From the NCBI RefSeq assembly GCF_051020985.1, contig NW_027475171.1, positions 186,001-250,000 of the forward strand: a stretch of 64,000 bases of DNA, written 5' to 3'. Below, one piece after another: positions 13,583 to 26,180 of the stretch. This DNA is from Nomia melanderi (taxonomy: Eukaryota > Arthropoda > Insecta > Hymenoptera > Halictidae). The position numbers and the translations under genes were made by a program. The number at the start of each line of letters is the position of its first letter. Within the stretch, counting starts at the first letter, position 1. A model generated the notes under the pieces. That model saw nothing but the letters and a program-made list of their open reading frames with translations, was not told the DNA's origin and searched no databases.

Positions 13583-14160
13583 CTCGGTTGCTATTAGAGA
13601 TAGCGCAATAAAGCAAAGTGAATTCTCTGCAGGAGGCCCTGGCGCATGAATCTGTGCAGCGGGAACGACCTCGGACCACCAGGGGCCGAGAAAATCACCG
13701 TCTCGTGGGGCCGGACTGTCAGGGTCAGGGAAAATCCAATATATATCTGGTGATATCTCGGGTGCTGTTAGAGATAGCGCAATAAACCAAAGTGAATTAT
13801 CTGCAGGAGGCCCTGGCGCATGAATCTGTGCAGCGGGAACGACCACGGATCACCAGGGGCCGAGAAAACCACCGTCTCATGGGGCCGGACACTCAGGGTC
13901 AGGGAAAAATCCAGTTTATATCTGGTGATATCTCGGTTGCTATTAGAGATAGCGCAATAAAGCAAAGTGAATTATCTGCAGGAGGCCCTGGCGCATGAAT
14001 CTGTGCAGCGGGAACGACCTCGGACCACCAGGGGCCGAGAAAATCACCGTCTCGTGGGGCCGGACTGTCAGGGTCAGGGAAAATCCAATATATATCTGGT
14101 GATATCTCGGGTGCTGTTAGAGATAGCGCAATAAACCAATGTGAATTATCTGCAGGAGGC
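13583..14160 (+). repeat. Local two-monomer duplication at the left end of Block C
   Basis: The stretch from cggttgctattagag (near 13583) through gtctcgtgggg and gctgttagagatag repeats about 349 bp later (near 13932-14160). The odd spacing reflects a missing A in gggaaaatcc, which makes that monomer 174 bp. This extra material accounts for the one-monomer length difference from the partner copy C2. Confidence 0.8.
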
Positions 14161-14719
14161 CCTGGCGCATGAATCTGTGCAGCCGGAACGACCTCGCACC
14201 ACCAGGGGCCGAGAAAACTACCGACACATGGGGCCGTACTCTCAGGGTGATGTAAAAATCCAGCATATATCTGGTGATATCTCGGGTGCTATTAGAGATA
14301 GCGCAATAAATCAAAGTACTTTGTCTGCGGGAGGCCCTGGCGCATCAATCTGTGCAGCGGCAACGATCTCGGAACACCAGGGGCCGAGAAAACCACCGAC
14401 ACATGGGGCCGGACTCTCAGGGTCATGTAAAAATCCAGCATATATCTGATGATATGTCGGGTGCTATTACAGATAGCGCAATAAATCAAAGTGCAATGTC
14501 TGCAGGAAGCCCTGGCGCATGATTCTGTGGAGCGGGAACGACCTCGGACCACCAGGGGCCGAGGAATCACCGTCTCATGGGGCCGGACTGTCAGGGTCAG
14601 GGATAAATCCAATATATATCTGGTGATATCTCGGGTGCTATTAGAGATACCGCAATAAATCAAAGTGCATGGTCTGTAGGAGGCACTGGCGAATGAATCT
14701 GTGCAGCGGGAACGACCAC

Positions 14720-14970
14720 GGACCACCAGGGGCCAAGAAAATTACTGATATTCGGAATCCGTCACCCAAGGTCATGTAAAAATCCAGCATATATCTGGTG
14801 ATATCTCGGGTGCTATTACAGATAGCGCAATAAATCAAAGTGCATTGTCTGTAGGAGGCACTGGCGAATGAATCTGTGCAGGTGGAACGACCTCGGACCA
14901 CCAGGGGCCGAGAAAATTACAGATATTCGGGATCCGTCACCCAAGGTCATGTGAAAATCCAGCATATATC
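14720..14970 (+). repeat. Two adjacent replacement-block monomers (C1)
   Basis: ccgtcaccc occurs at 14759 and 14934, one monomer apart. The forms are gatattcggaatcc and gatattcgggatcc. The upstream monomers at 14220-14275 and 14400-14450 are hybrids with a consensus left half and the variant right half (catgtaaaaatccagcat). Confidence 0.88.
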
Positions 14971-15789
14971 TGGTGATATCTCGGGTGCGATTAGAGGTAG
15001 CGCAATAAACCAAAGTGAATTATCTGCAGGAGGCCCTGGCGCATGAATCTGTGCAGCGGGAACGACCTCGGATCACCAGGGGCCGATAAATCCACCGTCT
15101 CATGGGGCCGGACTGTCATGGTCAGGGAAAAATCCAATATATATCTGGTGATATCTCGGGTGCTATTACAGATAGCGCAATAAATCAAAGTGCATTGTCT
15201 GCAGGAGGCCCTGGCGCATGAATCTGGCCAGCCGGAACGACCTCGGACCAAGAGGGGCCGAGAAAACCACCGTCTCATGGGGCCGGACACTCACGTTCGG
15301 GGAAAAATCCAATATACATCTGGTGATATCTCGGGTGCTATTAGAGATAGCGCAATAAATCAAAGTGCATTGTCTGTAGGAGGCCCTGGCGCATGAATCT
15401 GGCCAGCGGGAACGACCTCGGACCACCAGCGGCCGAGAAAACCACCGTCTCATGGGGCCGGACACTCTTTGTCGGGGAAAAATCCAATATACATCTGGTG
15501 ATATCTCGGGTGCTATTAGAGATAGCGCAATAAATAAAAGTGCACTGTCTGCAGGAAGCCCTGGCGCATGATTCTGTGCAGCGGAAACGACCTCGGACCA
15601 CCAGGGGCCGAGAAAATCACCGTCTCATGGGGCCGGACTGTCAGGGTCAGGGAAAAATCCAATATATATCTTGTGATATCTCGGGTGCTATTAGAGATAG
15701 CGCAATAAATCAAAGTGCATTGTGTGCAGGAAGCCCTGGCGCATGATTCTGTGCAGCGGGAACGACCTCGGACCATCAGGGGCCGAGAA

Positions 15790-16210
15790 AACCACCCTCT
15801 CATGGTGCCGGACTGTCAGGGTCATCGAGAAAAACACATTATATATCTGGTGATATCTCGGGTGTTATTAGAGATAGCGCAATAAATCAAAGTGCATTGT
15901 CTGTAGGAGGCCCTGCCGCATGAATCTGGCCAGCGGGAACGACCTCGGACCACCAGGGGCCGAGAAAATCACCGTCTCATGGGGCCGGACACTCAGGGTC
16001 AGGGAAAAATCCAATATATATCTGGTGATATCTCGGGTGCTATTAGAGATAGCGCAATAAAACAAAGTGCATTGTGTGCAGGAAGCCCTGGCGCATGATT
16101 CTGTGCAGCGGGAACGACCTCGGACCACCAGGGGCCGAGAAAACCACCCTCTCATGGTGCCGGACTGTCAGGGTCATCGAGAAAAACACATTATATATCT
16201 GGTGATATCT
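15790..16210 (+). repeat. Pair of 177-bp variant monomers (C1)
   Basis: gtcatcgagaaaaacacatt replaces gtcagggaaaaatccaat at 15822 and 16174, adding two bases. The linked changes ccctctcatggtgcc and gggtgttattag mark the same subfamily. The two copies sit in a 352-bp dimer. Confidence 0.9.
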
Positions 16211-16455
16211 CGGGTGTTATTAGAGATAGCGCAATAAATCAAAGTGCATTGTCTGTAGGAGGGCCTGGCGCATGAATCTGGCCAGCGGGAACGACCTCGG
16301 ACCACCAGGGGCCGAGAAAATCACCGTCTCATGGGGCCGGACACTCAGGGTAAGGGAAAAATCCAATATATATCTGGTGATATCTCGGATGCTATTACAG
16401 ATAGCGCAATAAATCAAAGTGCATTGTCTGTAGGAGGCCCTGGCGCATGAATCTG

Positions 16456-19029
16456 TGCAGCCGGAACGACCTCGGACCACCAGGGGCCGAGAAAACCACC
16501 GTCTCATGTGGTCGGACTGTCAGGGTCAGGGAAAAATCCAATATATATCAGGTGATATCTCGGGCGCTATTAGAGATAGCGCAATAAATCAAAGTGCACT
16601 GTCTGCAGGAGGCCCTAGCGCATGAATCTGTGCAGCGGGAACGACCTTGGGCCACCAGGGGCCGAGAAAACTACCGTCTCATGGGGTGGGACACTCAGGG
16701 TCAGGGAAAAATCCAATATATATGTGGTGATATCTCAGGTGCTATTAGAGATAGCGCAACAAACCAAAGTGCATTGTCTGTAGGATACCCTGGCGCATGA
16801 ATCTGTGCAGCGGGAACGACCTGGGACCACCAGAGGCCGAGAAAACTACCGTCTCATGGGGCCGGACACTCAGGGTCAGGGAAAAATCCAATATAAATCT
16901 GGTGATATCTCAGGTGCTATTACAGATAGCGCAATAAATCAAAGTCCATTGTCTGCAGGAGGCCCTGGCGCATGATTCTGTGGAGCGGGAACGACCTCGG
17001 ACCACCAGGGGCCGAGGAATCACCGTCTCATGGGGCCGGACTGTCAGGGTCAGGGATAAATCCAATATATATCTGGTGATATCTCGGCTGCTATTAGAGA
17101 TAGCGAAATAAATCAAAGTGCATTGTCTGCAGGAGGCCCTGGCGCATGAATCTGTGCAGCGGGAACGACCTCGGACAACCAGGGACCGAGAAAACCACAG
17201 TCTCATGGTGTCGGACACTCAGGGTCAGGGAAAAATCCAATATATATGTGGTGATATCTCAGGTGCTATTAGAGATAGCGCAAGAAATCAAAGGGCATTG
17301 TCTGGAGGAGGCCCTGGCGCATGAATCTGTGCAGCGGGAACGACCTCGGACCACCAGGAGCCGAGAAAACCACCGTCTCATGGGGTCGGACACTCAGGGT
17401 CAAGGAAAAATCCAATATATATCTGGTGATATCTCGGGTGCTATTGGAGATAGCGAAATAAATCAATGTGCGTTGTCTGTAGGAGGCCCTGGCGCATGAA
17501 TCTGTACAGCGGGATCGACCTCGGACCACCAGGGGCCGAGAAAATCACCGTCTCATTGGGCCGGACTGTCAGGGTCAGGGAAAAATCCAATATATATCTG
17601 GTGATATCTCGGGTGCTATTAGAGATAGCGCAATAAATCAAAGTGAATTATATGCAGGGGGCCCTGGCGCATGAATCTGTGCAGCGGGATCGACCTCGGA
17701 CCACCAGGGGCCGAGAAAATTACAGATATTCGGAATCCGTCACCCAAGGTCATGTAAAAATCCAGCATATATCTGGTGATATCTCGGGTGCTATTAGAGA
17801 TAGCGCAATGATCCAAAGTGCATTGTCTGAAGGAGGCCCTAGCGCATGAATCTGTGCAGCGGTAACTACCCCGGACCAGCAGGGGCTGATAAAACCACCG
17901 TCTGATGGGGTTGGACACTCAGGGTCAGGGAAAAATCCAATATATATCTGGTGATATCTCGAGTGCTATCACCGATAGCGCAATAAATCAAAGTGAATTG
18001 TCTGCAGGAAGCCCTGGCGCATGAATCTGTGCAGCGGGAACGACCTGGCACCAGGGGCCGGGAAAACCACCGTCTGATGGGGTCGGACACACAGGGTCAG
18101 GGAAAAATCCAATATATATTTGGTGAAATCTCGGGTGCTATTACAGATAGCGCAATAAATCAAAGTGCATTGTCTGTAGGAGGCCCTGGCGCATGAATCT
18201 GTGCAGCGGGATCGACCTCGGACCACCAGGCGCCGAGTAAATTACAGATATTTGGAATCCGTCACCCAAGGTCATGTAAAAATTCAGCATATATCTGGTT
18301 ATATCTCGGGTGCTATTAGAGATAGCGAAATAAATCAAAGTGCATTGTCTGCAGGAGGCCCTGGCGCATGAATCTGTGCAGCGGGAACGACCTCGGACCA
18401 CGAGGGACCGAGAAAACTACCGTCTCATGGGGTCGGACACTCAGGGTCAGGGAAAAATCCAATATAAATCTGGTGATATCTCGGGTGCTATTACAGATAG
18501 CGCAATAAATCAAAGTGAATTATCTGCAGGGGGCCCTGGCGCATGAATCTGTGCAGCGGGATCGACCTCGGACCACGAGGGACCGAGAAAACTACCGTCT
18601 CATGGGGTCGGACACTCAGGGTCAGGGAAAAATCCAATATAAATCTGGTGATATCTCGGGTGCTATTACAGATAGCGCAATAAATCAAAGTGAATTATCT
18701 GCAGGGGGCCCTGGCGCATGAATCTGTGCAGCGGGATCGACCTCGGACCACGAGGGACCGAGAAAACCTTCGACACATGGGGCCGGATTGTCAGGGTCAA
18801 GGAAAAATCAAATATATATCTGGTGATATCTCGGGTGCTATTAGAGATAGCTCAATAAATCAAAGTGCATTGCCTGTAGGAGGCACTGGCGAATGAATCT
18901 GTGCAGGTGGAACGACCTCGCACCACCAGGGGCCGAGAAAATTACAGATATTCGGAATCCGTCACCCAAGGTCATGTGAAAATCCAGCATATATCTGGTG
19001 ATATCTCGGGTGCTATTAGAGGTAGCGCA
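16456..19029 (+). repeat. Spacer between C1 and C2: mosaic of Block B- and C-like monomers
   Basis: The left part (about 16456-16690) matches Block B monomers near 12300: catgtggtcggactg, ctatatcaggtgatatc-type context, gcactgtctgcagg and gaccttggg. A gccgaggaatcacc monomer of Block C type appears near 17010. A 172-bp monomer lies near 18040, where cctcggaccacc is shortened to cctggcacc. At 18391-18740 two successive monomers with accacgagggaccgag are almost identical, and a third keeps only its first half. Confidence 0.75.
17700..19000 (+). repeat. Three replacement-block monomers interspersed among normal ones
   Basis: ccgtcaccc lies at 17737, 18259 and 18959, separated by ordinary monomers. 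The 18259 copy reads gatatttggaatcc. Spacing is three and four monomers. Confidence 0.87.
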
Positions 19030-19789
19030 ATAAACCAAAGTGAATTATCTGCAGGAGGCCCTGGCGCATGAATCTGTGCAGCGGGAACGACCACGGATCA
19101 CCAGGGGCCGAGAAAACCACCGTCTCATGGGGCCGGACACTCAGGGTCAGGGAAAAATCCAGTTTATATCTGGTGATATCTCGGGTGCTATTAGAGATAG
19201 CGCAATAAACCAAAGTGAATTATCTGCAGGAGGCCCTGGCGCATGAATCTGTGCAGCCGGAACGACCTCGCACCACCAGGGGCCGAGAAAACTACCGACA
19301 CATGGGGCCGTACTCTCAGGGTGATGTAAAAATCCAGCATATATCTGGTGATATCTCGGGTGCTATTAGAGATAGCGCAATAAATCAAAGTACTTTGTCT
19401 GCGGGAGGCCCTGGCGCATGAATCTGTGCAGCGGCAACGATCTCGGAACACCAGGGGCCGAGAAAACCACCGACACATGGGGCCGGACTCTCAGGGTCAT
19501 GTAAAAATCCAGCATATATCTGATGATATGTCGGGTGCTATTAGAGATAGCGCAATAAATCAATGTGCAATGTCTGCAGGAAGCCCTGGCGCATGATTCT
19601 GTGGAGCGGGAACGACCTCGGACCACCAGGGGCCGAGGAATCACCGTCTCATGGGGCCGGACTGTCAGGGTCAGGGATAAATCCAATATATATCTGGTGA
19701 TATCTCGGGTGCTATTAGAGATACCGCAATAAATCAAAGTGCATGGTCTGTAGGAGGCACTGGCGAATGAATCTGTTCAGCGGGAACGA

Positions 19790-20225
19790 CCACGGACCAC
19801 CAGGGGCCAAGAAAATTACTGATATTCGGAATCCGTCACCCAAGGTCATGTAAAAATCCAGCATATATCTGGTGATATCTCGGGTGCTATTACAGATAGC
19901 GCAATAAATCAAAGTGCATTGTCTGTAGGAGGCACTGGCGAATGAATCTGTGCAGCAGGAACGACCTCGGACCGGTAGGGGCCGAGAAAACCACCGTCTC
20001 ATGGGGCCGGACACTCAGGGTCAGGGAAAAATCCAATATATATCTGGTGATATCTCGGGTGCTATTAGAGATAGCTCAATAAATCAAAGTGCATTGCCTG
20101 TAGGAGGCACTGGCGAATGAATCTGTGCAGGTGGAACGACCTCGGACCACCAGGGGCCGAGAAAATTACAGATATTCGGAATCCGTCACCCAAGGTCATG
20201 TGAAAATCCAGCATATATCTGGTGA
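19790..20225 (+). repeat. Replacement-block monomers (C2)
   Basis: ccgtcaccc lies at 19833 and 20183. In C1 the two equivalents are adjacent. Here a normal monomer has been inserted between them. Confidence 0.88.
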
Positions 20226-21039
20226 TATCTCGGGTGCGATTAGAGGTAGCGCAATAAACCAAAGTGAATTATCTGCAGGAGGCCCTGGCGCATGAATCTG
20301 TGCAGCGGGAACGACCTCGGATCACCAGGGGCCGATAAATCCACCGTCTCATGGGGCCGGACTGTCATGGTCAGGGAAAAATCCAATATATATCTGGTGA
20401 TATCTCGGGTGCTATTACAGATAGCGCAATAAATCAAAGTGCATTGTCTGCAGGAGGCCCTGGCGCATGAATCTGGCCAGCGGGAACGACCTCGGACCAA
20501 GAGGGGCCGAGAAAACCACCGTCTCATGGGGCCGGACACTCACGTTCGGGGAAAAATCCAATATACATCTGGTGATATCTCGGGTGCTATTAGAGATAGC
20601 GCAATAAATCAAAGTGCATTGTCTGTAGGAGGCCCTGGCGCATGAATCTGGCCAGCGGGAACGACCTCGGACCACCAGCGGCCGAGAAAACCACCGTCTC
20701 ATGGGGCCGGACACTCTTTGTCGGGGAAAAATCCAATATACATCTGGTGATATCTCGGGTGCTATTAGAGATAGCGCAATAAATAAAAGTGCACTGTCTG
20801 CAGGAAGCCCTGGCGCATGATTCTGTGCAGCGGAAACGACCTCGGACCACCAGGGGCCGAGAAAATCACCGTCTCATGGGGCCGGACAGTCAGGGTCAGG
20901 GAAAAATCCAATATATATCTTGTGATATCTCGGGTGCTATTAGAGATGGCGCAATAAATCAAAGTGCATTGTGTGCAGGAAGCCCTGGCGCATGATTCTG
21001 TGCAGCGGGAACGACCTCGGACCATCAGGGGCCGAGAAA

Positions 21040-21460
21040 ACCACCCTCTCATGGTGCCGGACTGTCAGGGTCATCGAGAAAAACACATTATATATCTGGT
21101 GATATCTCGGGTGTTATTAGAGATAGCGCAATAAATCAAAGTGCATTGTCTGTAGGAGGCCCTGCCGCATGAATCTGGCCAGCGGGAACGACCTCGGACC
21201 ACCAGGGGCCGAGAAAATCACCGTCTCATGGGGCCGGACACTCAGGGTCAGGGAAAAATCCAATATATATCTGGTGATATCTCGGGTGCTATTAGAGATA
21301 GCGCAATAAAACAAAGTGCATTGTGTGCAGGAAGCCCTGGCGCATGATTCTGTGCAGCGGGAACGACCTCGGACCATCAGGGGCCGAGAAAACCACCCTC
21401 TCATGGTGCCGGACTGTCAGGGTCATCGAGAAAAACACATTATATATCTGGTGATATCTC
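21040..21460 (+). repeat. Pair of 177-bp variant monomers (C2)
   Basis: Equivalents of the C1 pair, with tcatcgagaa at 21071 and 21423, again 352 bp apart. Confidence 0.9.
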
Positions 21461-21689
21461 GGGTGTTATTAGAGATAGCGCAATAAATCAAAGTGCATTG
21501 TCTGTAGGAGGGCCTGGCGCATGAATCTGGCCAGCGGGAACGACCTCGGACCACCAGGGGCCGAGAAAATCACCGTCTCATGGGGCCGGACACTCAGGGT
21601 AAGGGAAAAATCCAATATATATCTGGTGATATCTCGGATGCTATTACAGATAGCGCAATAAATCAAAGTGCATTGTCTGTAGGAGGCCC

Positions 21690-22228
21690 TGGCGCATGAA
21701 TCTGGCCAGCGGGAACGACCTCGGACCACCAGCGGCCGAGAAAACCACCGTCTCATGGGGCCGGACACTCAGGGTCGGGGAAAAATCCAATATATATCTG
21801 GTGATATCTCGGGTGCTATTAGAGATAGCGCTGTAAACCAAAGTGAATTGTCTGCAGGTGGCCCTGGCGCATGAATCTGTGCGGCGGGAACGACCTCGGA
21901 TCGCCACGGGCCGAGAAAACCACCATCTCATGGGGCCGGTCACTCAGGGTCAGGGGAAAATCCAATATATATCTGGTGATATCTCGGGTGCTGTTAGAGA
22001 TAGCGCAATAAACCAAAGTGAATTATCTGCAGGAGGTCCTGGCGCATGAATCTGTGCAGCGGGAACGACCTCGGACCACCAGGGGTCGAGAACACCACCG
22101 TCTCATGGGGCCGGACACTCAGGGTCAGGGAAAAATCTATTATATATCTGATGATATATCGGGTGCCATTAGAGATAGCGCGATAAATCAAAGTGCATTG
22201 TCTGCAGGAAGCCCTGGCGCATGATTCT
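21690..22228 (+). repeat. Three-monomer segment shared with 29563-30100 and 36388-36925
   Basis: A run marked by gcgctgtaaaccaaag, gatcgccacgggccgag, ggggtcgagaacacc and aaatctattatatatctgatg occurs here. It occurs again 7873 bp and 14698 bp downstream inside the two Block E copies. The match ends at agccctggcgcatgatt here, where the others read agccctgacgcatgaat. Confidence 0.88.
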
Positions 22229-22799
22229 GTGCAGCGGGAACGACCTCGGACCACCAGGGTCCGAGAAAATCACCGTCTCATGGGGCCGGACTGTCAGGGT
22301 CAGGGAAAAATCCAATATATATCTGGTGATATCTCGGGTGCAACTAGAGATAACGCAATAAACCAAAGTGAATTATCTGCAGGAAGCAGTGGCGCATGAT
22401 TCTGCGTAGCGGGAACGACCTCGGACGACCAGGGGCCGAGGAAACCACCGTCTCATGGGTCCGGACACTCAGGGTAAGGGAAAAATCCAATACATATCTG
22501 GTGATATCTCGGATGCTATTACAGATAGCGCAATAAATCAAAGTGCATTGTCTGTAGGAGGCCCTGGCGCATGCATCTGTGCAACGGGAACGACCTCGGA
22601 CCACCAGGGGCCGAGAAAACCACCGTCTCATGGGGCCGAAAACTCAGGGTCAGGGAAAAATCCAATATATATCTGGTGATATCTCGGGTGCTATTAGAGA
22701 TAGCGCAATAAATCAAAGTGCATTATATGCAGGGAGCACTGGCCCATGAATCTGAGAAGCGGGTTTGACCACGGTCCACCAGGGGCCGAGAAAACCACC

Positions 22800-24100
22800 G
22801 TCTCATGGGGTCGGACACTCAGGATCAGGTAAAAATCCAATATATATCTGGTGATATCTCTGGCGCTATTAGAGATAGCGCAATTACCCAAAGTGCATTG
22901 TCTGTAGGAGGCCCTGGCGCATGAATCTGTGCAGCGGGAACGACCTCGGACCAGCAGGGGCCGAGAAATCCACCGTCTCATGGGGCCGGACACTCAGGGT
23001 CGGGGAAAAATCCCATATATATCTGGTGATATCTCGGGTGCTATTAGAGATAGCGCAATAAATCAGATGGCATTGTCTGCAGGAGGCCCTGGCGCATGAA
23101 TCTGTGCAGCGGGAACGTCCTCGGACCACCAGGAGCAGAGAAAACCACCGTCTCATGGGGTCGGACTGTCAGGGTCAGGAAAAATCCAATATATATCTGG
23201 TGATATCTCGGGTGCTATTAGAGATAGCGCAATAAATCAAAGTGCATTGTCTGCGGGAGGCCCTAGCGCATGAATCAGTGCAGCGGGAACGACCTCGGAC
23301 CACCAGCGGCCGAGAAAACCATCGACACATGGGGCCGGACTGTCAGGCTCAAGGAAAAATCCAATATATGTCTGGTGATATCTCGGGTGCTATTAGAGAT
23401 AGCGCAATAAATCAAAGTGCATTGTCTGCAGGAGGCCCTAGCGCATGAATCTGTGCAGCGGGAACGACCTCGGACCACCAGGGGCCGAGAAAACGACCGT
23501 CTCATGGGGACGGACACTCAGGGTCTGGGGAAAATCCAATATATATCTGGTGATATCTCGGGTGCTATTAGAGATAGCGCAATAAATCAAAGTGAATTAT
23601 ATGCAGGGAGCACTGGCCCATGAATCTGAGAAGCGGGTTTGACCACGGAACAGGAGGGACCGAGAAAACCATCGACACATGGGGCCGGACTGTCAGGGTC
23701 AAGGAAAAATCCAATATATATCTGGTGATATCTCGGGTGCTATTAGGGATAGCGACATATATCAAAGTGTAATGTCTGCAGGAGGCCCTGGCGCATGAAT
23801 CTGTGCTGCGGGAACGACCTCGGACCACCAGGGGCCGAGAAAACCACCGTCTCATGGGGTCGGACACTCAGGATCAGGTAAAAATCCAATATATATCTGG
23901 TGATATCTCTGGCGCTATTAGAGATAGCGCAATTACCCAAAGTGCATTGTCTGTAGGAGGCCCTGGCGCATGAATCTGTGCAGCGGGAACGACCTCGAAC
24001 CAGCAGGGGCCGAGAAATCCACCGTCTCATGGGGCCGGACTGTCAGGGTCAGGGAAAAATCCAATATATATCTGGTGATATCTCGGGTGCAATTAGAGAT
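22800..24100 (+). repeat. Block D, 6-monomer spacing (1049 bp)
   Basis: Monomers with gatatctctggcgctatt, gcgcaattacccaaag and gaccagcaggggccgag near 22800-23010 recur near 23849-24020. A segment at about 23440-23880 (aaaacgaccgtctcatgggg, cagggtctgggg, aagcgggtttgaccac) recurs at about 25540-25980 (offset 2099) and 28163-28500 (offset 4722). One monomer near 23180 is 174 bp (gtcaggaaaaatcc). Confidence 0.8.
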
Positions 24101-24339
24101 AACGCAATAAACCAAAGTGAATTATATGCAGGAAGCCGTGGCGCATGATTCTGCGTAGCGGGAACGACCTCGGACGACCAGGGGCCGAGAAAACCACCGT
24201 CTCATGGGTCCGGACACTCAGGGTAAGGGAAAAATCCAATATATATCTGGTGATATCTCGGATGCTATTACAGATAGCTAAATAAATCAAAGTGCATTGT
24301 CTGTAGGAGGCCCTGGCGCATGAATCTGTGCAGCAGCAA

Positions 24340-24610
24340 CGACCTCGGACCACCAGGGGCCAAGAAAATTACAGATTTTCGGTATCCGTCACCCAAAGTC
24401 ATGTAAAAATCCAGCATATATATGGAGCTTTCTCGTGTGCTATTACAGACAGCGCAATAAATCAGAGTTCATTGTCTGTAGGAGGCCCTGGCGCATGAAT
24501 CTGGGCAGCGGGAACGACCTCGGACCACCAGGGGCCGAGAAAATTACAGATTTTCGGTATCCGTCCCGCAAGGTCATGTAAAAATCCATCATATATCTGG
24601 TGATATCTCG
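24340..24610 (+). repeat. Two replacement-block monomers (D1)
   Basis: ccgtcaccc is at 24385, and a variant ccgtcccgc is at 24561. Both carry the gattttcggtatcc form rather than the gatattcggaatcc form seen in Blocks C and I. Confidence 0.87.
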
Positions 24611-26089
24611 GGTGCTATTAGAGATAGCGCAATAAATCAAAGTGCATTGTCCGTAGGAGGCCCTGGCGCATGAACCTGTGCAGCGGGAACGACCTCGGAC
24701 CACCAGGGTCCGAGGAAACCACAGTCTCATGGGGCCGGACACTCAGGGTCAGGGGAAAATCCAATATATATCTGGCGATATCTCGGGTGGCATTAGAGAT
24801 AGCGCAATAAACCAAAGTGAATTATCTGCAGGAGGCCCTGGCGCATGAATCTGTGCTGCGGGAACGACCTCTGACCACCAGGGGCCGAGAAAACCACCGT
24901 CTCATGGGGCCGGACACTCATGGTCGGGGAAAAATCCAATATATATCTTGTGATATCTCGGGTGCAATTAGAGATAGCGCAATAAATCAGATTGCATTGT
25001 CTGCAGGAGGCCCTGGCGCATGAATCTGTGCAGCGGTATCTACCTCGGATCACCAGGGTCCGTGAAAATCACCGACACATGGGGCCGGGCACTCAGGGTC
25101 AGGGAAAAATCAAATATATATCTGGTGATATCTCGGGTGCTATTAGAGATAGCGCGATAAATCAAAGTGAATTATCTGCCGGTGGCCCTGGCGCGTGCAT
25201 CTGTGCAGCGGGAACGACCTCGGACCACCAGTGGCCGAGAAAACCCCCGTCTCATGGGCCGGAGACTCAGGATCTGGAAAAAATCCAATATATATCTGGT
25301 AATATCTCGGGTTCTATTACAGATAGCACGATAAATCAAAGTGCAGTGTCTGCAGTAGACCCTGGCGCATGCATCTGTGCAGCGGGAACGACCTCGTACC
25401 ACCAGGGGCCGAGAAAGCCACCGTCTCATGGGGTCGGACACTCAGGATCAGGTAAAAATCCAATATAAATCTGGTGATGTATCGGGTGCTATTACAGATA
25501 GCGCAATAAATCAAAGTGCATTGTCTGCAGGAGGCCATAGCGCATGAATCAGTGCAGCGGGAACGACCTCGGACCACCAGGGGCCGAGAAAACGACCGTC
25601 TCATGGGGACGGACACTCAGGGTCTGGGGAAAATCCAATATATATCTGGTGATATCTCGGGTGCTATTAGAGATAGCGCAATAAATCAAAGTGAATTATC
25701 TGCAGGGGGCACTGGCCCATGAATCTGAGAAGCGGGTTTGACCACGGACCACGAGGGACCGAGAAAACCATCGACACATGGGGCCGGACTGTCAGGGTCA
25801 AGGAAAAATCCAATATATATCTGGCGATATCTCGGGTGCTATTAGCGATAGCGAAATATATCAAAGTGCAATGTCTGCAGGAGGCCCTGGCGCATGAATC
25901 TGTGCTGCGGGAACGACCTCGGACCACCAGGGGCAGAGAAAACCACCGTATCATGGGGTCGGACACTCAGGATCAGGTAAAAATCCAATATATATCTGGT
26001 GATATCTCTGGTGCTATTAGAGATAGCGCAATTACCCAAAGTGCATTATCTGCAGGAGGCCCTGGCGCATGAATCTGTGCAGCAGCAAC

Positions 26090-26180
26090 GACCTCGGACC
26101 ACCAGGGGCCGAGAAAATTACAGATTTTCGGTATCCGTCACGCAAGGTCATGTAAAAATCCATCATATATCTGGTGATAT
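26090..26180 (+). repeat. Replacement-block monomer (internal D copy)
   Basis: Contains ttttcggtatccgtcacgc and catgtaaaaatccatcat. It corresponds to the second variant monomer of D1. Confidence 0.86.

Larger units (their letters stand above)
13782..16455 (+). repeat. Block C long repeat, copy C1
   Basis: This segment is repeated at 19030-21704. The offset is 5248 at the left edge, 5074 between about 14130 and 14800, and 5249 from about 14870 to the end. Shared rare features include cagtttatatctgg, cagccggaacgacctcgcacc, tactttgtctgcggg, gccgaggaatcacc, actcacgttcgggg, actctttgtcgggg and the 177-bp monomers. The right edge is sharp: C1 reads gaatctgtgcagccgg near 16448 where C2 reads gaatctggccagcggg. 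Confidence 0.9.
19030..21704 (+). repeat. Block C long repeat, copy C2
   Basis: This is the partner of C1. Relative to C1 it lacks one monomer near its left end. It has gained one near 19930-20105 (gcagcaggaacgacc, gaccggtagggg, gctcaataaatc, attgcctgtagg). The loss and gain nearly cancel, so the offset returns from 5074 to 5249 bp. Only scattered substitutions separate the copies elsewhere, such as gactgtcagg against gacagtcagg near 20886. Confidence 0.9.

Noticed and set aside
14001..14060. Inverted monomers marking an array polarity switch
   Set aside because: Every landmark checked from start to end reads in the plus orientation. No reversed monomer was found.
25172..25468. Overlapping open frames reaching 158 codons on the plus strand (24992-25468)
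   Set aside because: The length is explained by small deletions near 25250 and neighbouring monomers that skip stops. The product is only translated satellite.
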